A stretch of DNA of 64,000 bases. It comes from Nematopogon swammerdamellus (Eukaryota; Arthropoda; Insecta; Lepidoptera; Adelidae). Position numbers and translations under genes: made by a program. This document shows positions 46,011 through 58,624 of this stretch, in pieces (the stretch's first letter is position 1; each line of letters opens with the position of its first letter). The stretch is taken from contig OX336340.1 in the NCBI GenBank assembly GCA_946902875.1, forward strand, positions 15,143,566 to 15,207,565, read 5' to 3'. The notes below the pieces were generated by a model. The model was not told where the DNA came from. It saw nothing but the letters and a program-made list of their open reading frames with translations, and did no database searches.

Positions 46011-46249
46011 CGATCAAATTAAAAAAAACATTATATTTCAGTTACCAAGTAGTAAAAACAAAATTAAAAAGTATTATGGACGAAGGAGGTAGGTAGTGAA
46101 AGCGTTAATATTATACTATGTAAATAATGTAGGTATCCCCCTTGTGTACTTGTTGAGTACGAACCTAACCTAACTAGAGTCACGTCCGCTTGTAGGTATA
46201 TTTTTTGGTGATTTCTTACATAAAACCGAGTAAGTAATACATAATAATG

Positions 46250-46495
46250 GTGATTTGGTTACGCATTTCAGGGGGTTAATCTGTGTTGAAAACTAAGTAG
46301 ATTCCAAAAAAGAACTGTGGAAAAATTGGAAAAAATAATTACTTCTCGATACATTTTGAGGTTAGGTAGGTATTTACGAAAATATATTGAGAACTCAAAT
46401 ATATTTTTCCAATTTTGACACCGTTATTTTTTGGAATCTACTTAGTTTTCGATACAGATTAACCAGTGATATATGCGGCATGGTAACAAAATCAC
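46250..46495. mobile_element. Palindromic MITE of about 246 bp
   Basis: Ends are GTGATTTGGTTACG and CATGGTAACAAAATCAC; inner arms GGTTAATCTGTGTTGAAAAC and its complement, then AAGTAGATTCCAAAAAA and its complement. No coding sequence. Confidence 0.8.
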
Positions 46496-46989
46496 TCTGT
46501 ATATGTATTTTATTTATTTCTTTAATGTTGGACTCTCACAGCACAGACAACTTTTACTCAAAAACAACTCAAGGAGCCTTGTGAGTGACTCATGTTTATG
46601 AGTAAAATTCACATTAGAAACAGGAATTCCGACACCTCGGGTCAAGCTCACTAATTAATAATTAGCACCATTTACAAGCACGAAAATATTAATTGTATTT
46701 AAATAAAAACATGACGTTTATACAATGTTTAGAGATGCCTACGTGTGCTAACCGAAGAGCACCGAGGACGTGTCGCTTGGTTTCGCAAGTCGCACGCAAC
46801 GTAACGCACTGCGCGTGCCAAAAATAAGATATAATAAAAAATAAGTAATAGTTTGAAAAGAAACCGATACATACAGGTAGTCATATCATAACGTTTTACT
46901 TTAGAGTGTGCACTATAATCACACCAAGTTTGACGCTTGTATGTATGGCGATAGAGCAAATCCAAACAAAAAAACTTGCATTGCATGTA

Positions 46990-47182
46990 TTCCTTAATTT
47001 TTTTACTTTTTCTTTCTTTATTATTTGTTAGTATATCCGCCATAATAACTCATAATATTCTGTGAAAGTTTCAACCGGCGACCCAATACGTACGGTTCAA
47101 AAGATACAGCCCTTTTAAATGTAGGACTAACAGACGGATAGACGGCGGCTAGGGTCCCGTGCTGATACGGAACCCTAAAAAT
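46990..47182 (+). repeat. GACA/GACG-microsatellite repeat family, 3' half
   Basis: TATATCCGCCATAATAACTC, TTTCAACCGGCGACCC, AGACGGATAGACGG, ACGGAACCCTAAAA. The 5' half is missing and the microsatellite is very short. Confidence 0.7.
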
Positions 47183-47189
47183 TAACCGC

Positions 47190-48530
47190 CACCTCCAAAT
47201 GTGTGTGAGCGTAATTTCATGTAATGATTCCATATGTAAATTCTCAACTATTTTAATTAAAGTGTATATGTCCATTTTTAATGTAGAAATTTTAATTTTT
47301 GCGCCGCACTTCTCTGTGAATGAGATCTCTCCGTGAAATAATGCATTTATGCGGTATCACTAATGCACTCCAACACTTACACAACATTTTGATCTTTATT
47401 CACATGTGTACAATAACGATTTTTGTTTGATAATTTAACTGTGGCATAGTTTTTTCATATTCAATTCTCCATGGCATATTTTAGTCGTGAGAATGAATTG
47501 TAAATGATAATATACATGATAAGAATTCCTCGTTACTTTCTATTGCATATTATAATTAAGCGAAATTTCATTCACTGCATACTGCATAGGTACATTCAGC
47601 ACAAGAAATAATGGATGCCATTATACAAATACTTCGGCATTCACACGCTACGTTTTGTAGTATCCATGCACTCTACCCGATAAACGTATATAGGAAGGAT
47701 TACTCATTGATGCTGATCATTGTTTATGTAATGATAATAAATTATAGTATTTTAATCATTCAGTAGGTGGATAGATATATATCCCTATTTAATTATTCAT
47801 ATTTAAACAAATAACAGCTAATATTTAGTTCCCTATTTAATTAGTTTTAGATAAGTTTAGATAGATTATGGATTACCAAAAACGTCCGGATAAAAATGAA
47901 AACGAATGGCATCCTGAGCACAAAATTAATAAAAACTCCACGCACCTTCAGTATTATATGAATATTTCCATTTACAACTTCTGCCTGCTTAGAAGTCAAT
48001 AATAAATACGTTTATCAATGCTTAAAGTAATTATCCTTGAATTTATTGAATTAAAAAATTATGTGTTCTATTTAGTTATTGACTTATTTATTAATTACTG
48101 GTTTTGACAGCGAAGATCGCCTTCTTACATAATCACCGAGGACTGCTCGTTGTACACAACAAAATGCACATTCGAACCTTGCACGTCCAAAAACTCATGC
48201 ACAAAAATATCCAATAAATAATACAATATATAAAAAAAACTGACGTAAACTTTATGAGCTTTCTCGGCGAGGCCATTCCGTCCACATACTTCTATAATAG
48301 GTACTTCAACATTTACCTAGAGCACGTGTTCGAGACTTTATGTAACAGACATAAATAAACACCATGTAATAGAAAGAGTTCAACATAAACCTTATTATCG
48401 CACCGGTAGAGCATCGATCGAGATTGCATAAGGCCCGAGTCCGGCTGCCGGAGCGGGGGCGGTTCCGCATGCAGACCAAGGTTCTATTAGGAAGTGGACG
48501 TAACACCTGGCTCTGGAATCTAATACAACC
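47190..48530. other. Unassigned AT-rich sequence
   Basis: No gene or repeat recognised. Confidence 0.4.
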
Positions 48531-48539
48531 TATAGTACT

Positions 48540-48680
48540 GTACTATACACATATTAGTGTGGAGGAGAGGTGACGAGTAGAGTTAAAGCACCGACTTCTC
48601 ATACGAGACGTCTATGGTTCAAAACCCCTATGGTAAGTAATCTACCTATGAAGGAAGCCATCAGGAAACCTAAACAGTAA
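48540..48680 (+). repeat. Degraded tRNA-like SINE
   Basis: CACCGACTTCTCATACGAGA resembles the anticodon arm of the head at 37940-37965 and ATGGTTCAAAACCCC a B box. TGAAGGAAGCCATCAGGAAA that follows is a motif I associate with lepidopteran SINE bodies. Confidence 0.4.
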
Positions 48681-49221
48681 TATGGATGGATTTCCGTGTA
48701 ACTCCCAAGGTCAACCAACAGCGACACACTCCCAGTCTATGACTAAAGAAGTCTACCCCTAATAGCAATGAGGAATGTAGTCAATGCTTGGCAGTGAGAC
48801 GATCAAAGGGGATCATTTTATTTTTGTTTATTCAGAAATGTACAATTCAGTTGCATATTTTGTGGTATTTATTTCGGTTCGAAAATTTTGATAGTAGGTA
48901 TCATTCATTAAACGTTTGTTAAATATTTAAACAGGTAATATGTTAAGTACGAGTAGTATAAATATTCATGTCAGTAAAGTGTTCAAAGTAGAAAATAGAT
49001 TGCTATATAGACGATAAAATTATTTAATAATTAGTTAAAGTGCGAGGCCGCATGCATGTGTGAATATATGATAATAGCAAATAATTGCCAGCAATGTGTG
49101 TATTGGTAATTTCAATAATGTCCGATGACATTAGCATTTTTTACATTTTTGTGCAAACAAAATGTAATACAAACATAAGGAGCAGTATCGCGCAAAATCA
49201 GACAAATGGTCGGGATTTTTT

Positions 49222-49550
49222 ATTTTATTTTATGGAAACTGACACGGTTGGCCACATTACCTACAACATCCGTGATGTCAGCCCATAACACCGGGTGAAC
49301 TTGGTGTCACGTCAGCCTTCCCTTCGGTCGTGCCGGCTACACTGAACTGTACGGAACACACAAACTATTTACATACCTAGCCGTTTCGACCGACCTTTCA
49401 TTCAGTGCGGTGGTACCAATCCGGGCGAGTTAAACCCTACCACCTAGTAATATAAGAAGGGAGTCATATCCCTTAGTCGCCTTTTACGACATACACGGGG
49501 AGAGATGCAGTGGGGCTATTCTTCTGAAGTACCGGCTCCACACGGTACGG
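49222..49550 (-). mobile_element. SINE body family with alternative head, just upstream of the lipase first coding exon
   Basis: The body reads from TTTATGGAAACTGACACGG to CCTAGTAATATAAGAAGGGA, then the same alternative head as at 43419 (CCCTTAGTCGCCTTTTACGA, GATGCAGTGGGGCTATTCTT, CCGGCTCCACAC). It ends about 40 bp before the splice acceptor at 49591-49592. Confidence 0.82.
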
Positions 49551-49592
49551 TACGGTATCTTGTAGTCAACCTTTGTGTGTTGTTGATTGCAG

Positions 49593-49604
49593 AGAGGAGG
49601 TGCC
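49593..49604 (+). promoter_or_regulatory. 5' UTR start of the lipase first coding exon (splice acceptor at 49591-49592)
   Basis: A T-rich tract followed by TTGATTGCAG precedes AGAGGAGGTGCC and the ATG at 49605. This reads as a splice acceptor, so transcription likely begins further upstream in a non-coding exon. That exon and the promoter were not identified; a SINE occupies the bases just upstream. Confidence 0.5.
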
Positions 49605-52600
49605 ATGTGGCAGATCCATCTAACAGACAGCCAGCTGCGCGTTACACTGTGGTGCATCCTGCTGGGGCTGCAGCCGGCCTTCGCCGGCATCCTCGACCCC
49701 TTCAACTGGGCCCGCTCGGACCGCATTGAGGTCAACATACCGTGGCTGCCCTGTCAGTATTCACATTCTTTTGAATTTGTCTCCTCATCACCCGATGGCA
49801 GATGGGAGGGAGATGTTATAGTGATTTGTTCATCTGTGTTCACTCCTGCGCTTATTTACTTCTTGCCTAAATGATAATTTAACCGACTTAAAGGAGGAGG
49901 TTCTCAATTCGTCGGAATCTTTTTTTTATGTATGTTCAGCGATAATTCTTTACCACTTGGACCGATTTCGAGTATTATTATTTTTATTAGAAATGGGGTC
50001 CCATACAAATTTGTTCAAGTTCTGATGATAGGATGCATGAGAAAATAATCAAACTCTTAAATTTGCATAAGCATGTGCATTGACAAACGGGCGAATAATT
50101 GGGCGAATAATAAATGTTGGAAAGGATGTACTTCAGGGGTTGAAGTAGCTTTTTAACTAAAAAAGAGTTATTAACATCAAAAACTCATGTTAAGTACAAG
50201 TTTAGCATCCTCATAGTTTCAACTGATGCAATCATGCAATGAACGTGGTGCAATGAATTCACTTATTGTTTTTTATCGCACCTGACATATAGTTGGCTAC
50301 ATCACCTCCTCTCGTGATCTCGGTCTTGGTGCGCTAGGTACATGGAAGAGCTTATCCCGTTGATCGTGTCGACCACACTAAACTGGACGAAAAACACGAA
50401 CTATTTTCTTAGCCGTTTCGAACGATCTTCATTCAGTGCGCATGTAATGATCCGGTCAGGTTAAACTCTAACACCATGGTAAGGTAACTGAAGGGACCTA
50501 TCGTTTTACATGGATTGGGATCAACGAACAGGCTGAACGGTCGGAATGTTACCCAACCAAAGTCCGACCGCGCCCGTCGTGTTTCGAGCTAAAGAGGCTG
50601 ATGAAGAATCTTATTCTTTAAGCTTGTAATAAGTTGTCTGTTCTACATTCACATTTCACTAGACTCGGTAAGTTATCGCTTAATAGGTCATTTCATCTTA
50701 TTTAATGTCTTATTATTTTTTGCTTTTGTTAATGTTTAAGTTGAAAACGAAACGAGATGCTACGACGAGCTGGGGTGCCTGAACATCACACGCAGCTGGT
50801 ACCACCTCATCCACCGGCCCTTCAACGTGTTCCCGCTTCCCCGTTCCGTTATCAACACCAGGTGTGCATTCTGTAATAGTCTTAATTAGTAAACAGTTTA
50901 AAGCTGCAGAACACAGGTTTCTTCAAAACAAACCATTCTTATATAATAAAAAATACACTTTTACTGGCATATTTGTTTCTACTGATGAACGTTTTAAATT
51001 CAGTTGAGTGATTCGTGTTATTTTTGTCTATTATTTCATTTAATTTGAGTGCAATAAATATATACAAACAAATTGTTTTTGTGAACATTGACATTTCCTT
51101 TAGCTTTATCAAAATTGAATGTATCAAAATTACTTTTGTCGTGATATACGATCATGATTTTCTTTACAGTTTTCCAGAACTACCTAAAACCTTATATGTT
51201 TATTTGGAACTAGCTGAGCCCGCGTTTCCGCTCGCGTCGTTATCGTTTTTGAATGTTTAAGTTTAGGGAAGTTATTCCCATATTCACCTGTAAAAACACT
51301 TTTTATTTTGAACTTGCATAAAATAAAATCAATATCATATAAGTAATAATATTTTATAATTTCTCCGAAAGCGATCACTTCTGACCTCATCAGCTGACAT
51401 GAATAATGGTATGGATGGGGTACCACGGGGTACAGCGTCGTGGTATGAATGTATGTATATATGCTATATAGCCAATAACATATGTAGCTATATTTTCCAA
51501 TTTAAATCGTATACGTTTATGAAAACTCCATCCGAATTGAGATAGTAGTTTTTACGTCAACGATACAATTAGATAATACTCGTAATTCAAAGTGTTAGCA
51601 CTTATCATTCAAGCCCATTTTTATCAATATTTTCAATGTACAAACACGCCAAGCTTACAGTTTTATTATATGAATTTGTCATACAACTCAACAGGTTCAT
51701 CTTGTACACAAAAAAGAATCCGACCGACGGCCAGCTCATGAACGTGAACCTGAATAAAACCATCGTCAAGTCTAACTTCAATCCGAACCGCCTCACCAAA
51801 ATGATCATACACGGCTTCATCGATACCCCTCTCTCCAACTGGGTAAGGGTGATTCCTCATCTCGTCCCGTGTCATTCCACAGTGATCATTGTTCTTAGGT
51901 TGTAGTCAGACAACCGGCGTAATCTTGCTCTTTCGACATATTCTAAGGTACATCAATTCGAATCCAACCGGGGCGGCGCCTACCAATGAGTTAGATTTAA
52001 AAATGTAGGTCCATGTAAACATGTAGGTCCACTGGGATGACTGGAGGAAATTGCCTAAGGCAATAATTCCACCCTTGCCACGAATAAAGTAGCATAAAGT
52101 GTATGTTATTATTATTTATTGTGTACAATAAGTTGATCGTTCAATAACGTACCATTCGTACGCAGTCAAGTACTAATTTTTGTTGTTGTTTTTAAATAGT
52201 CCTGCTGGTAGGCTGGTACTGGTAAAAAAAACAATAGAAAAATGTTTCCTTCTTTAAACGTTGATTTATCTACAGGTGAGCGAAATGAAGGATGAGCTTG
52301 TAAAATCCGGGGACCACAACGTAGTGGTAGTGGACTGGGCAGGCGGCAGTCTGCCTCTGTACACTCAGGCGACAGCCAACACTCGTCTAGTCGGCCTAGA
52401 GGTCGCGCATTTCGTCAATACACTGGAGGTGAGAAGAACGTCAACATTGGTATACTACTGATGAAATTATAGTTCCACGAAGAGTGGCATAAGTACATAT
52501 TTGCTAGAGACACATTCAACAAGAAGATGCTCCGACAAATGGCGCGGAGCAGTTTTCCTTCATTTGAATTGATTTTTCTGCCAATCTATATCACCTACAA

Positions 52601-55600
52601 CCACCGTGATGTCAGCCCATAACACCTTGGTGAGCTAGGTGCCATGTCAGTTTTTCCCTTTGGTGCCGGATACACTGAACTGTCTTTTCTAATTAAGATT
52701 TAGCTAGTTTAGAATAGGAATGACGAAGAATTCTCTACATAAATTGTTTTGTTCTAATGTATTCCAGAAAGATCACGGTCTGAATCCGCTGAATGTACAT
52801 ATTATTGGACACTCTCTCGGTGCCCACACGGCTGGCTATGCAGGAGAGAGAATACAGGTTGGCATCAAACAAAACCTAGCTTTCACTCACTTGTTGACTA
52901 TGCACAAAATATTTGTTACTTCAAATATTATCTTCTTATTGTTTGCTGTGATTATTAAATTATGTTTTGGAAGAACTTTTTATTATGATTCTAAGGATTA
53001 TTAAGTATGTGTATTTTGTAGGAAAACCTACCTAGGTATAGTTATTATTTTTATTGTTGTATGGTTGTTTATATTTTCTCGTTCTCAATGCATTGTTTAT
53101 AGTTTTCCTTGATTTAGCTTCGTGTGTTCTAGGGTCTAGGTCGGATCACGGGGTTGGACCCTGCGGAACCCTACTTTCAAGGGATGCCCGTGCAGGTGAG
53201 ACTCGATCCCACTGACGCAGAGTTCGTAGATGTTATTCACACCGATGGCAAGAGCATCTTCCTCTTAGGTAATATGTCATGTTATAGTTCATCGTTTGCT
53301 GTATTCCATACGTTGCTGTCGTGTTCTTTTTTTTTCATTTATTTATAATTTTGATTTATAATCTCTATATTTTGTTACAGTTGCATGATTTTTTTTTATA
53401 ATTTATATTTTGTGTCGAACTGTATTGCTTGTATATTATTTAACGAAATCAGATTATTACGCTTCATCTTTGTACGTTTTAGTTGATTGTGTTTGAATGT
53501 ACCATTAATGCGTAAGTATTTATTTCACGCATGCCATAGACTTTGTATTTATGGCAGGATATGGAATGAGCCAGCCTGTGGGCCACCTAGATTTTTATCC
53601 CAATAACGGGAAAGAGCAGCCCGGCTGTGACCTCACAGAGGGACCGCTTGTGCCATTGACGCTCGTGAAGCAGGGCTTGGAGGAAGCGTCGAGAGTCTTG
53701 GTGGCCTGCAATCACGTCCGTGCCATAAAATTGTTCACAAACTCGATCAATGGGAAATGCCCATATATTGGTAAGTTTCCAAATATATTTTAATTAGCCA
53801 AGATAATGTTAGTGTCACCTCATATTGAACTTTTTGTATGACCCTCTTTTGCCTTCTTAACTTTGGCTGCTAACTTCACACCGGTTATTTTCAATAATGT
53901 TGATGCAATGCAACACGAAGGAAATGACTTTACCTCCATTAGATTAGTTAGAAGCTAACTATTTGAAAGTGTTATTTATTTATTCTTAATTAAATTGTTA
54001 TTTCGATCTTCGATTAAGTGTTTACAAAAAGAGTAAAGTTAAAGTAAAAAAATAAAAAAAGTAAAAAATTTACGTACCTATTTATTTCTAAATAATGAGG
54101 CCGTCTACGTTTTTTGCCTCCGAAAATAGCCACTACGGCCGTAGCATCGCGGAGACACAGTAATTTCCACAAATAAAGAAGAACCGTAATGTCACTTAAT
54201 TTTTTTTTTTATGGAAACTGACAGTTGGCTACATCACCTACAACGTCCGTGATGTCAGCCCATAACACCGGGTGAACTAGGTGCCATGTCAGTGCTTCCC
54301 CCCTTTGATCGTGCCGGCTACACTGAACTGGTCGGAAAACACAAACTATTTACATAGCCGTTTAGACCGACGTTTCATTCAGTGCGGTGGTACCAACCCG
54401 GGCGGGTTAAACCCTACCACCAAGTAAGATTAGGAGGGAAGGGACCCACAGTTTTACGAGGAATCAGAACCTCGGTCAGCCTCCAACGGTCAGCGGTCAC
54501 CCATCCAAGTACTGACCGCACCCAGCGTTGCTTAACATTCAATAGCGACAGTTGACTGTCTGCACCACTGAGCTATCGAGGCTGCCATAATTATACAAAT
54601 TAGGCACAATAGGAGAGCTTAATGTCTTAATAATTAACAGAAAGTACATTTAAATTAACTTTAATGTATTTCAGGTCATCAATGCCCGTCGTACCAACAC
54701 TTCTTGGATGGAAAATGTTTCAATTGTGGCCATGGATGCGCTATTATGGGGTGAGCCATTCTTACTAACCACATATCTATTGCATTATGTAATTATCTCT
54801 AAGTTTGATATCTAAATGAATTGAAAAAATAAGAATATTGAAAACAAACATTCAGACTTCATAAAGGTTCTTGCTTCATATAGGTTCCACGCCGACAGTA
54901 CACCCGGACTCATAACGAACAAGAACAACCAATCAGAGAACGAAGTATTTCCATCAGAAGAGAGAGATACTATCGGTGCTAAATACTTTCTAAGTACAGG
55001 AAAGGAGTTCCCATTTTGCCGTAAGTAGAAATTACACACAAGGGGTGGTTCAAATAAATATATTATAATTATTCTCTGAGTGAAAAAACATAGTTAATAT
55101 TAATTTCTTATTAAAGTATTTATGTAGTAGGTATTCGTTTGTAGTTTATCAATTATTATCATACATATTTCTTTACAGTTTAATACATTGCCACAAACTA
55201 TTTTGTTCGCCTGCATGTACTACTCCCACATTCCAAAGGTTAGTTGGAATAGAATGCCTCACGGCATTAAGCTATCCTATTGTGCCTAATTTGTATAAAT
55301 TGATGTTCAATAAAGAATATATAAATAGGTACACAATAAGTTAGTAACATGTATGTAGTCTGGAAATATAAAAATGGTTGCATAATTCACTAAAAGGAGT
55401 AGAGTCAGTCAGTCAGCGTGCATGCATCCACTGCTGGACATACGCCTCTCCAATCTTTCTCCAGTCCTCCCAGCCTTCAGCGATACGGAACCACTGATTG
55501 CCTCCGAAGTACTAGGTAAACGTCGTCGTCCCGCCTGGCGGGTGGTCTTCCCACACTCCGTGTTCCTTTCCACGGCCGCCAGTGTAGGACCCGTTTGCTC

Positions 55601-57168
55601 CAACGGTCGTCGTCTCATCGACTGACGTGCTCAGCCCAAAATCAATAGAACACAACAGAAAAAAATCCATTTCTAGCGACAGAAACACTGTTATTGTCAT
55701 GAAAACTGCTCTGATCTGTTCAATAGACTGAGTGCATAAATAATGTTGTGTATTTTTTCACAGAACGACATTATCGGATAACAGTACACCTGGCTAACCC
55801 GAAAGGTGCCGAATCCTGGGTGCAGGTTAGTCCAAAAAAAATTATAATTTAACATGTTTTCGAACAAAAGAATACTCAACAAATGGAAAACTTTCATGAC
55901 TTATTTTGTAGAAGCTTTAAGATACATAATTCATAATTAAATAAAGTGTATTGAACTTTGTTCACACAGGTGAATTGAAACGCCATTGAACAGCGGGCTC
56001 TAACTACTTTACCCAATTGAGCAAAATGGAGCTAACCAATATTGTGACGTGTGTAATAAATATAAATAAATGATTGGAGGAAGTTTGATAGCAATTTTGC
56101 ATTTCACAGGGCTTCTTAAAAGTAAGTCTGCTGTCAGACCGAGGAGTGATCAGGGGCATGGATCTCACGCCCAATAATTACGTTAGGTGAGAACTTACAA
56201 AATGTATATTGTGTAAAGAAATTCATTAAAAATTACATGAACATTTTATTATTGAAATAATTTAAATTGCAGATTAGAACACGGGACCACTTATACAGTC
56301 GTCGTCACACATCCTATGGATTTGGGCGGTAAAGTTCGGAAGGTATTGTAATTCATTAATAAGTATTCAGATAGATAATAGTTCATGTCATATTTTATGT
56401 ATCTCAATGGTTATTTATGTTTAATTTGATGCAGTTAGCAAATTCTTTTTGCACGTTGCTCATCTCATTCGTTCGTTTTATTTTTTTATAATGATTTCGT
56501 ACTGATGGATGTACCCAAAAGTCCGTCGGACGATCAGACATAGCCAATAACACCACTCCACGCGAAACCACGCTCAGCGAAGCGCCATGCCAGCTGGCGG
56601 ACAAGAAGGTGTAATTAATTGACACGCATTTTGAAGAGTCCCGTTTTTATGTACTAGTAGTAGGAAACATACTCACTGGAAGACAGGAAGTTATATTTAA
56701 ATAGGTTTTCATTTTGTGAAAATGAATATGAGCGGCCTGTCTAGTACACATGTCGCAGTGAACGTCGAGTCTCCTGTAAAGTAGGAAGTGAGAGTGTTGC
56801 AACTCAAGATGTGGCGTGTGCAGGTGGAGCTCGCGTGGGAGTACGATATGAACGTTCTGGAGCCGCGCTCGCTCTGCATTCTGTGGTGCAACGATCGCCT
56901 CTACGTCAAGTCCGTCGTCGTCGATGAGATGGAGCTGCCGACTAGAGGGTACATTTTCCTCTGATACTGTACAACTATTATTTATCTCTTTTCTCTGTTG
57001 CTTTTATATACTTGAAGTCAGTCATTATAAATGTCTAAATATTTTAAAACGTATTGTTCCAGGAAAAGAAACGTCGACTTCAGTAGCAAACTGTGTACGG
57101 CGAAGAGGGAATTTGCAGAGATACCAAACAGAGGATCAGCCAGTTTTTACGACAACTGTGGGAGATAA
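49605..57168 (+). CDS. Secreted pancreatic-lipase-family lipase with C-terminal PLAT-like region, 14 coding exons
   Basis: Coding exons: 49605-49752, 50741-50861, 51695-51842, 52276-52428, 52768-52857, 53133-53268, 53558-53770, 54675-54750, 54884-55020, 55764-55825, 56110-56186, 56273-56342, 56824-56948, 57063-57168 (stop TAA). All joins are GT-AG and in frame, giving 553 aa. Residues 1-27 look like a signal peptide ending AFA, so the product should be secreted. The nucleophile Ser206 sits in GHSLG (exon 5), Asp229 in GLDPAEPYF (exon 6) and His318 in CNHVRA (exon 7), the lipase triad that hydrolyses ester bonds of acylglycerols or phospholipids. Cys289-Cys316 bound a lid of 26 residues. Residues from about 407 onward resemble a beta-sandwich PLAT domain. 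The ATG lies 13 bases after a good acceptor (AG at 49591-49592), so an upstream 5' UTR exon probably exists outside what I could identify. Insect relatives of this architecture act in gut or fat body; substrate and tissue are not decidable here. Confidence 0.9.
50262..50604 (-). mobile_element. SINE body family, degraded, in lipase intron 1
   Basis: AGTTGGCTACATCACCT, CACGAACTATTTTCTTAGCC, CATTCAGTGCG and CCTATCGTTTTACATGGATT are recognisable despite many changes; the head is barely readable. Confidence 0.65.
52585..52685 (-). mobile_element. SINE body family, fragment in lipase intron 4
   Basis: ATATCACCTACAACCACCGT to GCCGGATACACTGAACTG, about 100 bp without the A-tail or head. Confidence 0.7.
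54200..54588 (-). mobile_element. SINE body family, full-length, in lipase intron 7
   Basis: Begins with a T-run (the A tail) and ends with CACTGAGCTATCGAGGCTGC, the tRNA-like head. It lies antisense to the lipase, about 85 bp before exon 8. Confidence 0.85.
55405..55640 (-). repeat. RTE-like LINE 3' end in lipase intron 9
   Basis: CATCCACTGCTGGACATACG, CTCCAATCTTTCTCCAGTCC and the following GC-rich 150 bp are the 3' region of a LINE in antisense to the lipase. The open frames on both strands here come from its base composition. Confidence 0.6.
56515..56610 (-). repeat. LINE 3' fragment in lipase intron 12
   Basis: CACGCGAAACCACGCTCAGC and GCGCCATGCCAGCTGGCGGA match 17820-17865. Confidence 0.5.
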
Positions 57169-57239
57169 AATAATGCTCAATGAAATATTTGAGATTAAAT
57201 ACGAGAACAAATTAGAGAAATAAGAAAGTACATTTTTGT

Positions 57240-58620
57240 TTGTACATTTACAGTATCTAAACAAATGAGAAACCATGCAGTTTCCCTTTGCAATTAATTA
57301 TAAACTTACAAGTTAATAATTTCGACCGGATGATTGTACATAGGTATAGATAGATCCTAGATAGATACAATGGTAGTACATACGATTGCCTATACCTACT
57401 TAAGAACTTTTGAAACTGCAATTGCGAGATTGTCTCTCTCTAAGTTAGTGTGGAAATGTCTGTTTGTGCCCGAAATTATAAATGTCTATGTATCAACATG
57501 CATGTATCTAGGACAGTTAACTTGTAGAGCAAGGTAGGTAGTATGATATGAGTGTCGACGCTATGCGATAGTGAAGTCAAGTAGGTACATATTTATGTTT
57601 TGTGTAGAAAGTTAAACACGAAGTTGTTGACTGTTTATTGAGAAGCATTTCTATTTAAAGATTGATCGAAAAGAAGATCCTGCAAAATTATTTCGAATTC
57701 TACATAAGTAGGTGCTTAGGTATAATGTCTATAACTTTTTCATACGTGTTGTATATATATGTAGATATAATTTGCGTGCCCTCATTTCCTAGACTCGTTA
57801 CAAATTAATTACACTAGGGCTACTGAAGCTTTAAGATTTTTTACACTAGTTATAATACGTTGAAAATGTTTTCTTTTTCGTTTTGACGATGTATAATTAG
57901 TTATTTAAGTGTTGTAAAAAAGCATTTAAGAAAATTATTTTGTTTATGAGTTGTAAGTACCTCTTCATTACATTTTAGCGCAGACGTAGGTTGCACACAA
58001 AATTATCTGTAAATATCATTATTCAGTATTTCCACATTGCTCTTCATATGGATTCATTGGTTCGAATGTCTATCTACAATTCGTTCGTAAATACTTTCTT
58101 TCTTTCTTTCTTACCGAGCGAGGTAGGTAAGTAGTTAATTACTCTTACATGCATGTTTTCGCTTAAATTTGAACATACCTACAAAGATCTCAGTCTCCAC
58201 GATTTTACAGAGTAATCGATGTTTTCATAACCCTGAAGTTTGCCCTGAAGCACCCTGAAGTATAAACATTCATGGCTGAGTAGCCATAAATTCAGATCAT
58301 TTAGGTATGTAATTGACTGCAGTAACTATAATAGTAAATAAATATTGTATTTTCATAAAATGTAAAAAAAAACTATTTATTGTAGGTACCTACCGCTTAT
58401 ATTTTTTATTGTGGTAATTTTACTTGCCTTATAAAAATGTTAATTTTGTTATCATGAATTGTGTTATTTACCTACCTTCTACCTATCCTAAACCCAATTT
58501 GTAGGAACATACCAAGAAATTATGACTAAATTAATGGACTAAATTGATAATGCATAATATTAAACTAAACGCATTTTCCTTCTTTTTGCTTCGGGCAGTC
58601 GGGTAAAAAGGGGTACAATT
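57240..58620. other. Lipase 3' flank, probably 3' UTR and intergenic
   Basis: AT-rich with a short (CTTT)n at 58098-58112. No ORF of note. Confidence 0.45.
58336..58341 (+). terminator. Possible polyadenylation signal AATAAA of the lipase transcript
   Basis: AATAAA followed by AT-rich sequence and an A-run lies about 1.17 kb after the lipase stop. It implies a long 3' UTR; a nearer non-canonical signal is equally possible. Confidence 0.3.
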
Positions 58621-58624
58621 TTCA

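Noticed and set aside
48306..48506. 66-codon minus-strand frame (GSRTRALCNLDRCSTG)
   Set aside because: Looks like repeat-derived translation; no start context, splice sites or domain. The possible tRNA-like pairing nearby is too weak.
55409..55700. Three overlapping frames in lipase intron 9
   Set aside because: They fall in a LINE 3' end; the lipase reading frame passes over the region by normal splicing.
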